From assembly GCF_900221005.1 (NCBI RefSeq), contig NZ_OBQI01000004.1, positions 310,001 through 374,000 of the forward strand: a DNA stretch of 64,000 nucleotides, given 5' to 3'. The translations under genes and the position numbers were made by a program. Shown here piece by piece: positions 1-10,058 of the stretch (position 1 is the first letter of the stretch; the number at the start of each line of letters is the position of its first letter). The notes under the pieces were generated by a model that was not told the DNA's origin, searched no databases, and saw only the letters and a list, made by a program, of their open reading frames with translations. Source of the stretch: Blastococcus aggregatus (lineage in GTDB: Bacteria > Actinomycetota > Actinomycetes > Mycobacteriales > Geodermatophilaceae).

Positions 1-3000
1 GGCAGCCGCTTCCAACACTGCGTCGGAGGTCCTGATCGACTGAGGCGGCGACGCGGTCCACGGTGAGGCGTTCACGTCACCCGCCCAGCTGCTCCACAAT
101 TCGGCGTACGACGAATTTAGGCAGTTCAGGCGGAGAACGCGAAGCGCAATATCCTGAGTGAACACCGACATGTTTGGGAGTCTCAAACGAGCAAAAAGGC
201 CAGTGCGAATGTCTGCCTTTTGCGCAACTCGCAACTGGAAATCGACGCAGACGCTTCCTAGCGCTCCACAGAGCGTGGCGATGTCTTCCGTCGTCCACTC
301 CGGGTGACCGACACTGACTACGGTTTCGATGTGCTTTACGCCGGGCGGAATAATCGCCGGCTGCATCGTTCGAATGCCGGCCGCCCCAACGCGTCGGCGC
401 CAGGCTACGCGGAACAGATTATCGGCTCGAAAGTTACCCCAATACGGCAACCCCGCCTGCACCCGGGCTTTATCCTTAAGCTGATATCCCGTAGACCACT
501 CGGGAGCTTCAGGTAGCGCTTCTGGATTCACCTCGTTCCAGTCCCGATGACTACGCATCTCGGGGCCCCGCTCCTGAAAAACAGGATTCTGCACGCTCAA
601 ATGAGGGCCCTGCAATACGACTGCGGATGGGTCGTGGACCACGTTCCATTCGGGAACGATCAGACCTTCACGCACACCGGACGTTTCGCCGATTCCATAC
701 CAGTGATAGAAGTCGAGACGGTCACCAATCGTTGGGGCTTTGGACACCTTCTCCAGAACCTTGTCCACGCCAGAGTTGACGGCGAACATGAACGGCCCCG
801 TCATAGCGACCGAGGGGCCAGACTCCCCAAGCGCCCAAGCGTCGAAGTGAGTCGAAGTGATGTGCCTTATCCGAGAACTGTGGGGCCGGACGTCCCATGC
901 CCCGAGGTCATCCTTGATGTTCGGCATACTCCCCGACCCGTCGTGGCGCCTAGAGTTGACGACTGTATGCGGCTCAAGCAGATAGCACGCATTCACGAAG
1001 GAAGGACGATCGGTCGCCGAGCCTGATACAGAGACAACAAAAGAGACTCTGTTGCCAATCTCGAACAGTTTTCGCTCGTTGGTGAAGTGCCAGAGCTGCC
1101 TGAGCCTCCTGTAAGTCTCTCCACGAAGCAGGTCCGCCCTTTCTTCCTGAAATACGGAAGTTGAGTGAACAAACGCCGCAACGCCCGTAAGGCTGAGCAA
1201 CCTCCAGCCCATCCCGAGAAAGGACTTATACAAGTCCGCGGTGGCCTTCCCCTGGTAGGGGTACATAGCCCTGCCCCGCAAGTACTGAGTCAGCGACTCT
1301 ACGTTGCCCGCCTCGATTAGGACGGCAATGCGCTGCCTCTCAGATGCCGATTCAGCCCAGTCCGAGCCGCTCATTGCCATCTGAGATCTGCTAAAAGTGT
1401 AACGCGGATCTTGTTCCGTCAACGCCGCCTTCAGGCTGAACTCCGGCTGCACCCACGGGGGGTTCCCAGCGAGAAGTGCAAAACCGCCTCGGGCGAAGAC
1501 GGGTGAGAAGTCGAGCTCCCAGTGAAAGAATCCCTGCTGCGCCGCCACCTGCTCGCACACCACGAGCCATGGGTGCTTCGTCAAGACCGCGGGCACCGAA
1601 TAGGCGCTCGCGAAGGCGAGATCGTTGACCTCGAAGTCGCCGAGCTCGGCCCACGTCGTCCCTCCGGCAATTGTCTGCTGACCGGCCGCGGTGCGCCCCT
1701 TGCCGGCGTGTCGGCCGAGCAGCATCTGCAGCGCATCGATCCACTGGTCCAAGGTCGGCGGATCGATCCGCTGCGGCCTCCCGTCGACCTCCCGGGTCGT
1801 CAAGGTGCCAGTGAGCGGCCAGAACCACAGCGCGCACCACGCGTCCATGACGCGGCGCAGGCGGCGGTAGGCCCCGGATGCGTCGGCGAGCGCGTCTTCG
1901 ATCTCCGCGCGCTGGACCGCCCCGCCCTCCGGTAGTGCCTCGGCACCCCAGACCGGGATGGAACGCCGGATCTCATGTTCAGCAATTTGGAGGCGTCGAT
2001 AGGCGATCTGCCACAAGGCTTCGACACGGTGAGCAAGATCGACCAAGGCGTCGACCTGTTTGGCAGTCGGCTTCACCTGCAGGCTTTTGCGCCAGGCCTT
2101 TAGCCGGGCCATGCCCTCCGGGGCCAGTGCCTTGGCTTCGTCCGCGTCCGCCGTTGCGCCCCACCCCACGGAGGGCAGGAGGAAATGGTGGACCCGGCCG
2201 GTGACCGCCGTCCCGAGCGCGTCATTCTCGATGTCCTGGGCCAACGTGGTCAGCGGGGCGTCGACGGGCACGTCGGTGAGCCAGGTCTTCTTCGTCACCT
2301 GATCCCGCCTGAACGTCGCACGGCGGGCGCCGATCAAGGAGTTGCCGCGGCGCAGGTGGAGCCCAAACCACGGGGCCTCCAGCCCCTCGACCATGGTGTC
2401 GAGCCACAGAGAAATCTCGGCGAGCTCCACCGCCGTCGCGTTGAAGTCCACGCCGTAGACGTTGTGCAGCGCGATGAACGCTTTCACCTGCTGGAGCGTT
2501 CGCGGGTACTCGTCGGGCTCGATCCGCTGTCCGAGCTCGTCCTGGCGGCGGCGAAGGTACTGCTCGGCAAGCTGCCGGACGGCCTCGATCGCGAACGCGC
2601 CGGACCCCAGGGCCGGCTCACACACGGCTAGTTGGAGGATCTGATCGGCCGGCGTCTTTTCGCCGTCCTGGTCCAGCAGCTCTTCGAGGGCCTGCGACAC
2701 CACGAAGCGGGTGAGGACTTCGGGCGTGTAGTAGGAAGCCGACTGTTGGCGTTCCCGACCAGCAAGGCGGAAGACGAACGTTCCCTGGCTGTGCAGTACC
2801 GGCCGCTCCTCGCCCGTGACCGGGTCCTCGTCCCGAACAAAGTCCGAAGGCGAGATGTCGTCAGCCCGGTCCACGGGCACGACCCATGAGCCCTTGCTGG
2901 CGTCGCCGCTCTTAGCCACTTCGTACAGGTCCGTCTCGGCGAAGAAGCCGGTGTAGCTCATCAGGCCCTCGTAGACGGCCCCGAGCTGGTTAATGCCGAG

Positions 3001-4344
3001 CTCGGCGTAGGAGATGAAGCCGCGATCCTTCCCCTTGGACTCCTTGCTCAGCAGCAGGTGACGCAGGACCTGCTGGAGCGCCGCGTTCCCGAGCCCGACG
3101 TCGTCGATGTGGGCCGTGGCCACCGGTCGGAAGAGGTCGGCGCGCAGGCTGCGGAAGTTCAGGCCCTCCGGCGGCTCGCCGTCCGCGGCGATCGTCTGGG
3201 TGTCGCGGTCGACCAACCGGAAGAGCACGGCCAGGGAGTCGTAGAGGTGGGATCCGTGCTGAGCGCTGGGGCTGGCCAGCTCGACGAGGGTGAGCTCGCG
3301 CAAGCGATCGAGGCTGTACCCACGCTCGTACTCGGGTGAGCCGACCGGCAGCACTCCCAGCTCCGGCGACGCCTCGGCGTACAGCAGGAAAAGGATGCGG
3401 TAGAGGAACCGCAAGGACTGGATGGCCAGCGGCTGCGCCTGGTCGGCCGGGAGCGGCGGTAGGCCCTGGCGGACGCGGCGGCTGACCAGCTCGTTCGCGA
3501 TGATCTCGATCGACAGACGGACGCCCTCGCGTAGGTCCTTCGATACCCCGACTGTGTGCTTGACGGACTCTTCGAGGACCGCGCTCCACCAGATGTCGCC
3601 CTCGGCGTCCGGCGCCAGGGACTCCGCGCTGATACAGGCCAGCGCGCGGTCGACCTCCCCACCGCGACGGTCTTCGTTGCGCTCACACACCAGCTGGAGA
3701 TCAACGGCCAGGTAGCGGCCCTCCGCCCACTTCGCGCGTTCGGCGACGAGCGCGAACCGTCCAGCCAGCACCAGGGCGAAGGCGGGCGCGTCATCCGACA
3801 CGAACAGGGTCGACAGTGTGCGAGCAACGGAGCGGAACTCGGTCTTGTCGTCGTCCAGCGTGTACGGCGACAGCAAGGTGTCGACGTCCTTGTGCAGCAA
3901 CGTCTCCAGGCTCCCGGTGGCCTGCCCTTCCACGATGACCAGCGGAGCGCCGTTTGTCATTCCGGGCGCGCTAACGCGCAGAACCGGACCGGTGCGTTCG
4001 GTGTGCAAACCCACGCCGCTGTAGCCGAGCATCTCCAGCAGCCGCGCGTACACGTCGGGGAGAACGCCGTCCGGTACTGGGACCAGGTCGGTGTCCCCCG
4101 CAGGTTCGCCGAGCCCGGCGAGTTGGTCCTGCAGCCAACGGCGTGCCTGGGTGAAGCGAGCACGCGTGGTCGCTGCTACACGTTCCGCGCCGTCCTCGGC
4201 GGGGCGGGCCTCGGCCTGTGCCTCGTCCCACGCCTTCCGACGCGTGACCACCCGCGCCTGGAACGACTGCGAGGTGGCGTCGGTGGTGAAGAAGTGCTCA
4301 GAGATCCAGTCCTCGCCGATGAGAATGGCGTCGCTGCCGGCCAT
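1..4344 (-). CDS. Large Eco57I/DrmMI-like adenine-specific DNA methyltransferase (C-terminus off window)
   Basis: The frame is open for 1448 codons and leaves the window, so the C-terminus is missing. A SAM-binding motif I (ALGSGAF) lies near residue 576 and the catalytic motif IV of N6-adenine methylases (NPPW) near residue 960. About 560 residues precede motif I, and a long region after NPPW probably recognises target DNA. Known large methylases of this build occur in type IIG/Eco57I, BREX (PglX) and class 1 DISARM (DrmMI) systems. Its ATG overlaps the last base of the upstream helicase stop codon (TGATG), so the two are translationally coupled. That helicase-methylase order matches class 1 DISARM, which is my inference. 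I saw no PD-(D/E)XK motif clear enough to claim built-in cleavage. Confidence 0.85.
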   Translation of the reverse strand, partial: MAGSDAILIGEDWISEHFFTTDATSQSFQARVVTRRKAWDEAQAEARPAEDGAERVAATTRARFTQARRWLQDQLAGLGEPAGDTDLVPVPDGVLPDVYARLLEMLGYSGVGLHTERTGPVLRVSAPGMTNGAPLVIVEGQATGSLETLLHKDVDTLLSPYTLDDDKTEFRSVARTLSTLFVSDDAPAFALVLAGRFALVAERAKWAEGRYLAVDLQLVCERNEDRRGGEVDRALACISAESLAPDAEGDIWWSAVLEESVKHTVGVSKDLREGVRLSIEIIANELVSRRVRQGLPPLPADQAQPLAIQSLRFLYRILFLLYAEASPELGVLPVGSPEYERGYSLDRLRELTLVELASPSAQHGSHLYDSLAVLFRLVDRDTQTIAADGEPPEGLNFRSLRADLFRPVATAHIDDVGLGNAALQQVLRHLLLSKESKGKDRGFISYAELGINQLGAVYEGLMSYTGFFAETDLYEVAKSGDASKGSWVVPVDRADDISPSDFVRDEDPVTGEERPVLHSQGTFVFRLAGRERQQSASYYTPEVLTRFVVSQALEELLDQDGEKTPADQILQLAVCEPALGSGAFAIEAVRQLAEQYLRRRQDELGQRIEPDEYPRTLQQVKAFIALHNVYGVDFNATAVELAEISLWLDTMVEGLEAPWFGLHLRRGNSLIGARRATFRRDQVTKKTWLTDVPVDAPLTTLAQDIENDALGTAVTGRVHHFLLPSVGWGATADADEAKALAPEGMARLKAWRKSLQVKPTAKQVDALVDLAHRVEALWQIAYRRLQIAEHEIRRSIPVWGAEALPEGGAVQRAEIEDALADASGAYRRLRRVMDAWCALWFWPLTGTLTTREVDGRPQRIDPPTLDQWIDALQMLLGRHAGKGRTAAGQQTIAGGTTWAELGDFEVNDLAFASAYSVPAVLTKHPWLVVCEQVAAQQGFFHWELDFSPVFARGGFALLAGNPPWVQPEFSLKAALTEQDPRYTFSRSQMAMSGSDWAESASERQRIAVLIEAGNVESLTQYLRGRAMYPYQGKATADLYKSFLGMGWRLLSLTGVAAFVHSTSVFQEERADLLRGETYRRLRQLWHFTNERKLFEIGNRVSFVVSVSGSATDRPSFVNACYLLEPHTVVNSRRHDGSGSMPNIKDDLGAWDVRPHSSRIRHITSTHFDAWALGESGPSVAMTGPFMFAVNSGVDKVLEKVSKAPTIGDRLDFYHWYGIGETSGVREGLIVPEWNVVHDPSAVVLQGPHLSVQNPVFQERGPEMRSHRDWNEVNPEALPEAPEWSTGYQLKDKARVQAGLPYWGNFRADNLFRVAWRRRVGAAGIRTMQPAIIPPGVKHIETVVSVGHPEWTTEDIATLCGALGSVCVDFQLRVAQKADIRTGLFARLRLPNMSVFTQDIALRVLRLNCLNSSYAELWSSWAGDVNASPWTASPPQSIRTSDAVLEAAA

Positions 4345-7280
4345 CAGTTCCCTCCGACCATCGCGCGGACGTCGGCCTCGCGCGGGACGACCACTAGGAG
4401 GGGGCGCACCAGTCGCCGTTCAGGCAGCATGCTCTTCGCCATCTCACGTTCTTCCTCGACGCGTTGCCGCCGATCACGCAGCTCCGATCGCTGCACCAGT
4501 ACGCCCGCCTCGTCGTCCCACTTGTTGGTTCGCTCCGACCATCGCTGCACCCGGTCCCGGGTTGCTGACTCAGCTGCCTGAACGACGTCCCCCATGAGCC
4601 GATCGGCTGCTCGGACCGCTGGACCGACGTAGCGGGTCAACAGGTCGGCACCGACCAGGCCGCCAGCATTGACCGTCACCCCGGTGAAGCCGGCCTCGGC
4701 GAGCGCGGCCGCCGCTGACGCGAACGGCGTGACCGGAGCGAAGGAGGGGTTGGCCGGGTTCGGGAAGGTGGCGAGCAGGAACGATGCCGCCACCACCTGG
4801 CCACGGACGTTGGTCAGACTTCCGTGCAGCACCACGGTCAGCTCCTCGACGTCACCGCGAACGGCGAACACCTGGTTGCGGCCGAGACTGGCCAGTGCCC
4901 GGTCACTGGCCCACTCCACGACCGGGTGCAGGGGCGCCAGGTAATGCGCCTCCGGCCAGAGAGAGCTCGACTCGTCGCTGAGCGCCTGCGTCAGTTCCGC
5001 CTTGCCACGCTGCGGAGTGCTCGCGAGGCGCATCTTCTGAGCTACCCGGCGGGCGGCCAAGTACGACTGCGGTAGCACCTCCAGACGCTGCCGCAGGTCA
5101 GGCGGAGGCACGAACTCGACGATGGAGTACTCCGGGTGTTCCTTCCACGAGACGCCGTTGGGCGGCGCAGCGCCAGGGGTGGGAAGGAACTCCTCGACCG
5201 CCTCACGGAAGAAGTCCAACTCAGTCGCGAACACTCCGACGGATCCGCCGGCCGTCGGTGCCGTGGTTGCCGCCTCGGTGGGTTTCGCAGCGGTGAGGCG
5301 AGCAAAGAGACCGGCTACGCCTGGGGAGGCTTTGACCTCCTCAACGGTCTTCACCTCGTCGTCCAGGTCCCGCCCTTCCGCCAGCACTCGGCGGATGGCG
5401 TCCTCCTCGGCCTCGACGTCGTACTTGCCCATCAGCGAGGCGGAGTCACCGAGCGCCTTGTGCGCCTCGTACTCCTTCTCCACCAGCTTCTTGAGCACCC
5501 GTACGTCACCGGCGAACTTCCCGCTGTCGGGGTCCAGCAGCAAGGTGGTGATCTGCGGCTGTTGCTTCTGCCCGTAGCGGTCGATGCGTCCGTTGCGCTG
5601 CTCGATCCGGATCAGCGACCAGGGGATGTCGAAATGGATGAGCTCGTGGCACTGCGCGTGCAGATTGACGCCCTCCGACGCAACGTCACCAGTCACGAGG
5701 ACCCGGATGTGCGATGACGCCTGCTTGAACGACTCGACGACCGCCTGCTGATCGACGTCGCTGAGACCGCCGTGCAGGACGGCGACCTGCTCCTTCGACA
5801 GGCCAAGGTCGGAGCAGAGCGACTCTTGCAGCCATCGGAGCGTGGCGACGCGCTCGGCGAAGACGACGGCGCGCATCGGCTTCCTCGCGCCGACGCCGAT
5901 CTTCTGCAGATAGTCCACGAGTGCGGCGTACTTGGCCGACGTCTTCGTCCCTGCAGCGGCGGCCAGGTCGTCCAGGATCTGCAGCGCCTCGATTTCGCGT
6001 CGCTGTTCCGGGGTGGGCGCAGGCCGAGCGGGCTGGCCCCCCTTCCGCGGCGGCTCCAGCCGACGGATCCGCTCCCGCACGGATTCGCGGAGGGCCGCCG
6101 GAGAGGAGAGGAAGGCCTTGGCCAGCGTCCAGGGGAACAGCCCGCCGTTGGCACCGGAGTAGGGGGACGACCCGGTCGCCGGGTACAGCCAGGTGTCCTC
6201 CAGCTCCTGGATGATGTCGCTCTCCGCCGGGGAAGGCGAGACCAGCAGGTTCTGAGGTTCTTTGCGCTCGGCCCAGTCTCCGCCGACGACGCTGGCGACG
6301 TCGGGGCTGTGCCGGTGCCGGCGAATCACCAGACGCTTCACCTCGTCTTCGATGAGGCTGCCATCCGGGCGTACCGCACTGGGGTCGAGCATCCGGACGA
6401 GTTCGGCGAAGGACGCGGCCTTGCCGTTGTGCGGTGTTGCGGACGCCAGCACGAGCGCGTCGGTACGGGACGCCAGGAGCTTTGCCAGTCGGTTGTTCTG
6501 CGACGTGGAGTTGGTGACGTTGTGCGACTCGTCGATGACGACGGCGTCCCATCGCTGCTTCTGCAGGTGAGCCAGGTAGCGATCGGACTTCAGCGTGTCG
6601 ATCGAGATGATGACTCGCTTGTAGAACATGAAGGGGTTGCGGTTGGCCGGGAGCTGCTGCCGGATGCGCTGGATGCCGACCGAGTCGAGGCGCACAAAAG
6701 GCAGAGCGAATCGGGTCCACAGCTCGAACTGCATCTGTTCGAGGACATGGCGCGGGGTGACCACGAGGATGCGTTCGCCGCGGCCCCGGCGAACGAGCTC
6801 GGCGAGGATCATGGCGATCTCGAGCGTCTTGCCCAGTCCGACCGCGTCGGCGAGCAGGATTCGCGGGCGCAGGTTCTCCGGGTCGAGGGCCTTTCGGACC
6901 GCGGCCTGTTGATAGCCGAGTGCGTCCGCCAGCCCTTGAGTCGCGACCGTCAAGTTCGGGTCGGTGAGCGGCACCGGCGACTTTCGCAGCATCGCCTCGA
7001 GCCAGAGGCGAGTGCGGCGGTAGCCCGACGAGTCATCGGCCACGACGGTCGCGTCTGCCGGATCGACGACTTTGACCTCGTCGAGGACCGTTGCAAACGT
7101 GGCCGTGGTGTCGCGGACCAGCTCGGTGAGGCCCTGAACGTCGACCAGCCAGCCATCGCCGTCCCGTTCGACGCCGGTGATGAGCCACTGCTCGTCGCGG
7201 ACCTCGACCACCGAACCGGGAGCGCCCAAGAAGTCCTCGGCTGAGCTGGGCATCGTCGCCGTCATATCTCCCCGTTCCAC
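4344..7280 (-). CDS. SNF2-like SF2 helicase, DrmD-like
   Basis: This 978-residue protein has a complete SF2 helicase core. Walker A (AVGLGKT) is at about 145-151, a DESH box at 250-253 and SAT at 280-282. A C-terminal helicase lobe near 560-590 carries GDVASEGVNL and the arginine-finger motif QRNGRIDRYGQ. A roughly 370-residue C-terminal extension follows, with no domain I recognise. The family remodels or translocates on DNA using ATP. Coupling to the downstream methylase suggests a phage-defence or restriction role like DrmD, but RapA-like and other stand-alone SNF2 helicases look similar. The first possible start is the GTG at 7280. An ATG five codons later sits directly behind a GGGGAG stretch and is an alternative. 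Confidence 0.85.
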   Translation of the reverse strand: MERGDMTATMPSSAEDFLGAPGSVVEVRDEQWLITGVERDGDGWLVDVQGLTELVRDTTATFATVLDEVKVVDPADATVVADDSSGYRRTRLWLEAMLRKSPVPLTDPNLTVATQGLADALGYQQAAVRKALDPENLRPRILLADAVGLGKTLEIAMILAELVRRGRGERILVVTPRHVLEQMQFELWTRFALPFVRLDSVGIQRIRQQLPANRNPFMFYKRVIISIDTLKSDRYLAHLQKQRWDAVVIDESHNVTNSTSQNNRLAKLLASRTDALVLASATPHNGKAASFAELVRMLDPSAVRPDGSLIEDEVKRLVIRRHRHSPDVASVVGGDWAERKEPQNLLVSPSPAESDIIQELEDTWLYPATGSSPYSGANGGLFPWTLAKAFLSSPAALRESVRERIRRLEPPRKGGQPARPAPTPEQRREIEALQILDDLAAAAGTKTSAKYAALVDYLQKIGVGARKPMRAVVFAERVATLRWLQESLCSDLGLSKEQVAVLHGGLSDVDQQAVVESFKQASSHIRVLVTGDVASEGVNLHAQCHELIHFDIPWSLIRIEQRNGRIDRYGQKQQPQITTLLLDPDSGKFAGDVRVLKKLVEKEYEAHKALGDSASLMGKYDVEAEEDAIRRVLAEGRDLDDEVKTVEEVKASPGVAGLFARLTAAKPTEAATTAPTAGGSVGVFATELDFFREAVEEFLPTPGAAPPNGVSWKEHPEYSIVEFVPPPDLRQRLEVLPQSYLAARRVAQKMRLASTPQRGKAELTQALSDESSSLWPEAHYLAPLHPVVEWASDRALASLGRNQVFAVRGDVEELTVVLHGSLTNVRGQVVAASFLLATFPNPANPSFAPVTPFASAAAALAEAGFTGVTVNAGGLVGADLLTRYVGPAVRAADRLMGDVVQAAESATRDRVQRWSERTNKWDDEAGVLVQRSELRDRRQRVEEEREMAKSMLPERRLVRPLLVVVPREADVRAMVGGN

Positions 7281-7652
7281 ACAGTGCTCTCGGGACGTGG
7301 AAGGCGAGTCACCTCGAAGGATTCCCGCCGTCGAACCGAGGCTTCGACCCTTCCGGGAACCAGTGGTTCAGTCCCTCGATCGGACCCTACACACGGGGAC
7401 ACCGTGAAGCCGCCGTGTCTCGACGTGCATAGCTCAGTGAGGCCATTGGGGCTGTCGAGGCGTGTCCCACGTCCGGCCGACGCGGCGGGCAGGCGCGCGA
7501 AGCGAGCGTCCGAAGGGGGCAGCGCACCTCCTCACTCGATCGGATCATGTCCTCCGGACGCGTCTCAGTTCTCCCCGACTCCCTCCCTGAGAGTGGACGC
7601 GTGACCTGGTGGAGATCTGCGCCCACGGAGTGGCCTGAGGGAACGCGACGCT
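7281..7652. other. Divergent intergenic region, 372 bp
   Basis: The region separates the two divergently transcribed helicase genes and should hold both promoters. I see no convincing gene in either strand and no clear -35/-10 pair or long inverted repeat. A GAGG stretch about ten bases before 7653 serves the rightward gene. Confidence 0.5.
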
Positions 7653-9233
7653 ATGCAGCGTGAGGTAGCCACAGACGCTCTCCGCCACCTACTGCTGGGC
7701 CGACCAGCTCAGGACAAGCGGCAGCTTCTGACGGGCCTACGTACGCAAGGCGTCCACGACTTGACCACGACAGATGTGAACAGCCTGCTCTATGGGCGGC
7801 GGGACCTGTTCGTCTCAGACGACGGAACACCGCCTCGTTGGCGCGTGATGAGTCAGCCGGGCATGCGCCCCCGGACGAAGGCCGGCGTCCAGCTGGTCCC
7901 CGAGACGCCTCGCTCCTATACCGGGCATGCCCCGAGAGCATGGCAATCGGAGGCGCTCGCTGCGTGGACGTCGCACGAGCGGCGTGGCGTCGTGGAGGCG
8001 GTGACTGGAACGGGGAAAACCACCGTCGGTGTCCTGGCCGCGGCCTCCGCCGTCGACGCTGGGGAAAAGGTGCTGGTGCTGGTCCCCGGTCGGGAGCTCC
8101 TCGATCAGTGGTACGAGGTGCTGCAACGAAATCTGCCGAGCATCCGGATTGGCCGTCTCGGGGACGGTAACGAGGACGCTCTGGCCCGCCACGAGGTCGT
8201 CGTCGCGACCGTCCAGTCGGCGAGTCGGTGGCAGGTCTTGCAACCAGATACGCCCGGTCTGCTCATCGCCGATGAGGTGCACCGCTACGGCGCCGAGACT
8301 TTCGCTCGAGCGCTGGAACCGGAGTTCGTCGCGCGACTTGGCCTGACTGCCACCTATGCCCGCGATGACGAGGGCCTCGCTCGACACCTCGACCCCTACT
8401 TCGGCGGTGTTGTCTATACCTGCGGATATGAGCGCGGCCTGGCCGACGGAGTCCTGGCTCGCTTTCGAGTCGGGCTACTTGGTGTCGACTTCGATTCGCA
8501 GGAGCGTGAGCTGTATGGCGAGTACAACGCGACAGCCCGGACTCTTCGCGGGCGACTCATCGCTACCCATGGGTGCCCCCCCGAGCCATTTGGAAGCTTC
8601 ATGGCTGCAGTCGTCATGCTGAGCGAGGGGGGCCTTGGCGCCTTCCGACCAACGAAGGACGCCCGCGCCTACCTCAACGCCTTCAGCAAGCGTCGGCAGC
8701 TTCTAGCCGAGTGCCGGCGCAAGCACGAGGCACTTGCTGAACTGGCTCCCGTGTTGGCGGCAGCTGATCGCGGGCTCGTCTTCAGCGAAACCAAGGACAA
8801 TGCCGACGCGGCGGCTCTATTGCTTAGCCAGCGCGGAGTCGCGGCGATGAGCTTCACCAGTTCCTTGCGGCCGTCAGAGCGCCGCGAGCGCATGGATCAG
8901 TTCAAGCAGGGCGAGGTCCGCGTGCTCGCAGCCCCTCGCGTCCTCGACGAGGGGATCGATGTCCCGCAGGCGGACGTCGGGGTCATCCTCGCAGCGAGCC
9001 GCAGCAAGAGACAGATGATCCAACGTATGGGCCGCGTCATCAGGCCCAAAGTCGACGGGCGCCCGGCCACGTTCATCGTCATGTACGTACGAGGGACTGC
9101 CGAGGATCCCGCGATGGGAGCCCACGAAGCCTTCCTCAGCCAGCTCGTGGAGGTAGCGGAGGAGACGACACACTTCCCGCGGCGCGCAACCGGCGCCGAT
9201 CTGCTCGCTTGGCATCTACAGGGCAGGGCCTGA
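7653..9233 (+). CDS. SF2 DEAD/DEAH-type helicase with winged-helix (Z-alpha-like) N-terminus
   Basis: This 526-residue protein carries Walker A (GTGKTT, about 119-124), a DEVH box (207-210), LTATY (231-235) and C-terminal helicase motifs including EGIDVP and QRMGRVIR. It belongs to the XPB/type III restriction-subunit-like SF2 group. The first ~65 residues do not belong to the helicase core. They contain VNSLLYG followed by GTPPRWRV, a pattern shared with Z-alpha and related winged helices (VNxxLY...GTPPxW). This may be a nucleic-acid-sensing domain, which is inference. The gene is divergent from the methylase/helicase pair and followed by a nuclease-fold gene, so it may be part of a defence island. 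No nuclease domain is visible within it. Confidence 0.85.
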   Translation: MQREVATDALRHLLLGRPAQDKRQLLTGLRTQGVHDLTTTDVNSLLYGRRDLFVSDDGTPPRWRVMSQPGMRPRTKAGVQLVPETPRSYTGHAPRAWQSEALAAWTSHERRGVVEAVTGTGKTTVGVLAAASAVDAGEKVLVLVPGRELLDQWYEVLQRNLPSIRIGRLGDGNEDALARHEVVVATVQSASRWQVLQPDTPGLLIADEVHRYGAETFARALEPEFVARLGLTATYARDDEGLARHLDPYFGGVVYTCGYERGLADGVLARFRVGLLGVDFDSQERELYGEYNATARTLRGRLIATHGCPPEPFGSFMAAVVMLSEGGLGAFRPTKDARAYLNAFSKRRQLLAECRRKHEALAELAPVLAAADRGLVFSETKDNADAAALLLSQRGVAAMSFTSSLRPSERRERMDQFKQGEVRVLAAPRVLDEGIDVPQADVGVILAASRSKRQMIQRMGRVIRPKVDGRPATFIVMYVRGTAEDPAMGAHEAFLSQLVEVAEETTHFPRRATGADLLAWHLQGRA

Positions 9234-9340
9234 AGGGGGCACCGCGAGAAGGAGCGTTCGGTTCTGATCGCCTGAGGACACCTCTCCCCGTCCGGAGGGG
9301 TTGACCGTCCGAAGTTGGATGCTTCTGATCTCATGCTGCG

Positions 9341-10058
9341 GTGAAAATCGCCACCTGGAACTGCCGCGGAAAACTCGATACCAAGCTGCCACCCCTCTTA
9401 GAACTTGGCGTCGACATCGCCGTCTTGTGCGAAGCCAAGTCGCCGTCCGCGTGGCCCACGACACGAGACGGTCTGTCGGTGAGGGGATTGAGCAAGCCGA
9501 TCCCAGGCGCCGGCTGGAGGGAGCTTGTCGTCGTCGCCAGCGAGCGAGCGATGGACGCTGTCACGCCATGAGGCCGCGGACACTGCTCCCGATTGGACGC
9601 TGCCCGTGCGCGTTAGTGGGCCCGCTTGCTTCACGATAGTTGGCATCCACACCGCCGCGTTCCCAGGATCGGGGGGCTACGAAGGAGAGATCGACCAAGC
9701 CATTGATTGGATACAAGACCTTTCCGACGTAGGGCCGATTCTTCTCGCTGGAGACTTCAACTCACCGATCAGTACCAGTCAGCGCCGGTACGACAAGGTC
9801 GCGCAGCGGCTCACAGACATGGGGCTGTGCGACGTCTACCAGACCGCGCGGGGACTCGAACGGGGCGAGGAGCCGACCGAGCCGACGTACTACCAAAGCC
9901 GACTCGGCGAGGTCCGCGGGTTCCATATCGACCACATCTGGTTGCCAGTTGAGTGGGCGGACGGCGCCGCGGTCCATGTTGGCGATCACGACACGTGGAT
10001 AGCTTCTGGACTCAGCGACCACGCTCCGGTGGTCGCCGACGTCCACATCGGCTACTGA
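9341..10058 (+). pseudogene. Endonuclease/exonuclease/phosphatase (EEP) family protein, frameshifted
   Basis: Two overlapping frames together encode one EEP-fold protein of about 238 residues. The first frame starts at GTG 9341 with the usual opening (MKIATWNCRG) and metal-binding CEAK, and stops at 9571. The second supplies GDFNSP and the C-terminal SDHAPVV catalytic signature and ends at 10058. The total length is one base more than a multiple of three. The shift is best placed near 9565-9570, where removing one C restores a continuous reading. Members are Mg-dependent nucleases or phosphodiesterases. The break may be a true mutation or an assembly error. The 3' end overlaps the end of the opposing crotonase gene by seven bases. 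Confidence 0.8.

Noticed and set aside
5686..6720. Shorter open frames inside the SNF2-like helicase gene
   Set aside because: They are in other frames of a gene with intact helicase motifs and show Arg/Pro-rich shadow composition.
1..10058. A full restriction-modification or BREX system
   Set aside because: No PglZ, BrxL, HsdR or HsdS-like gene is visible; only the methylase and helicases can be supported.
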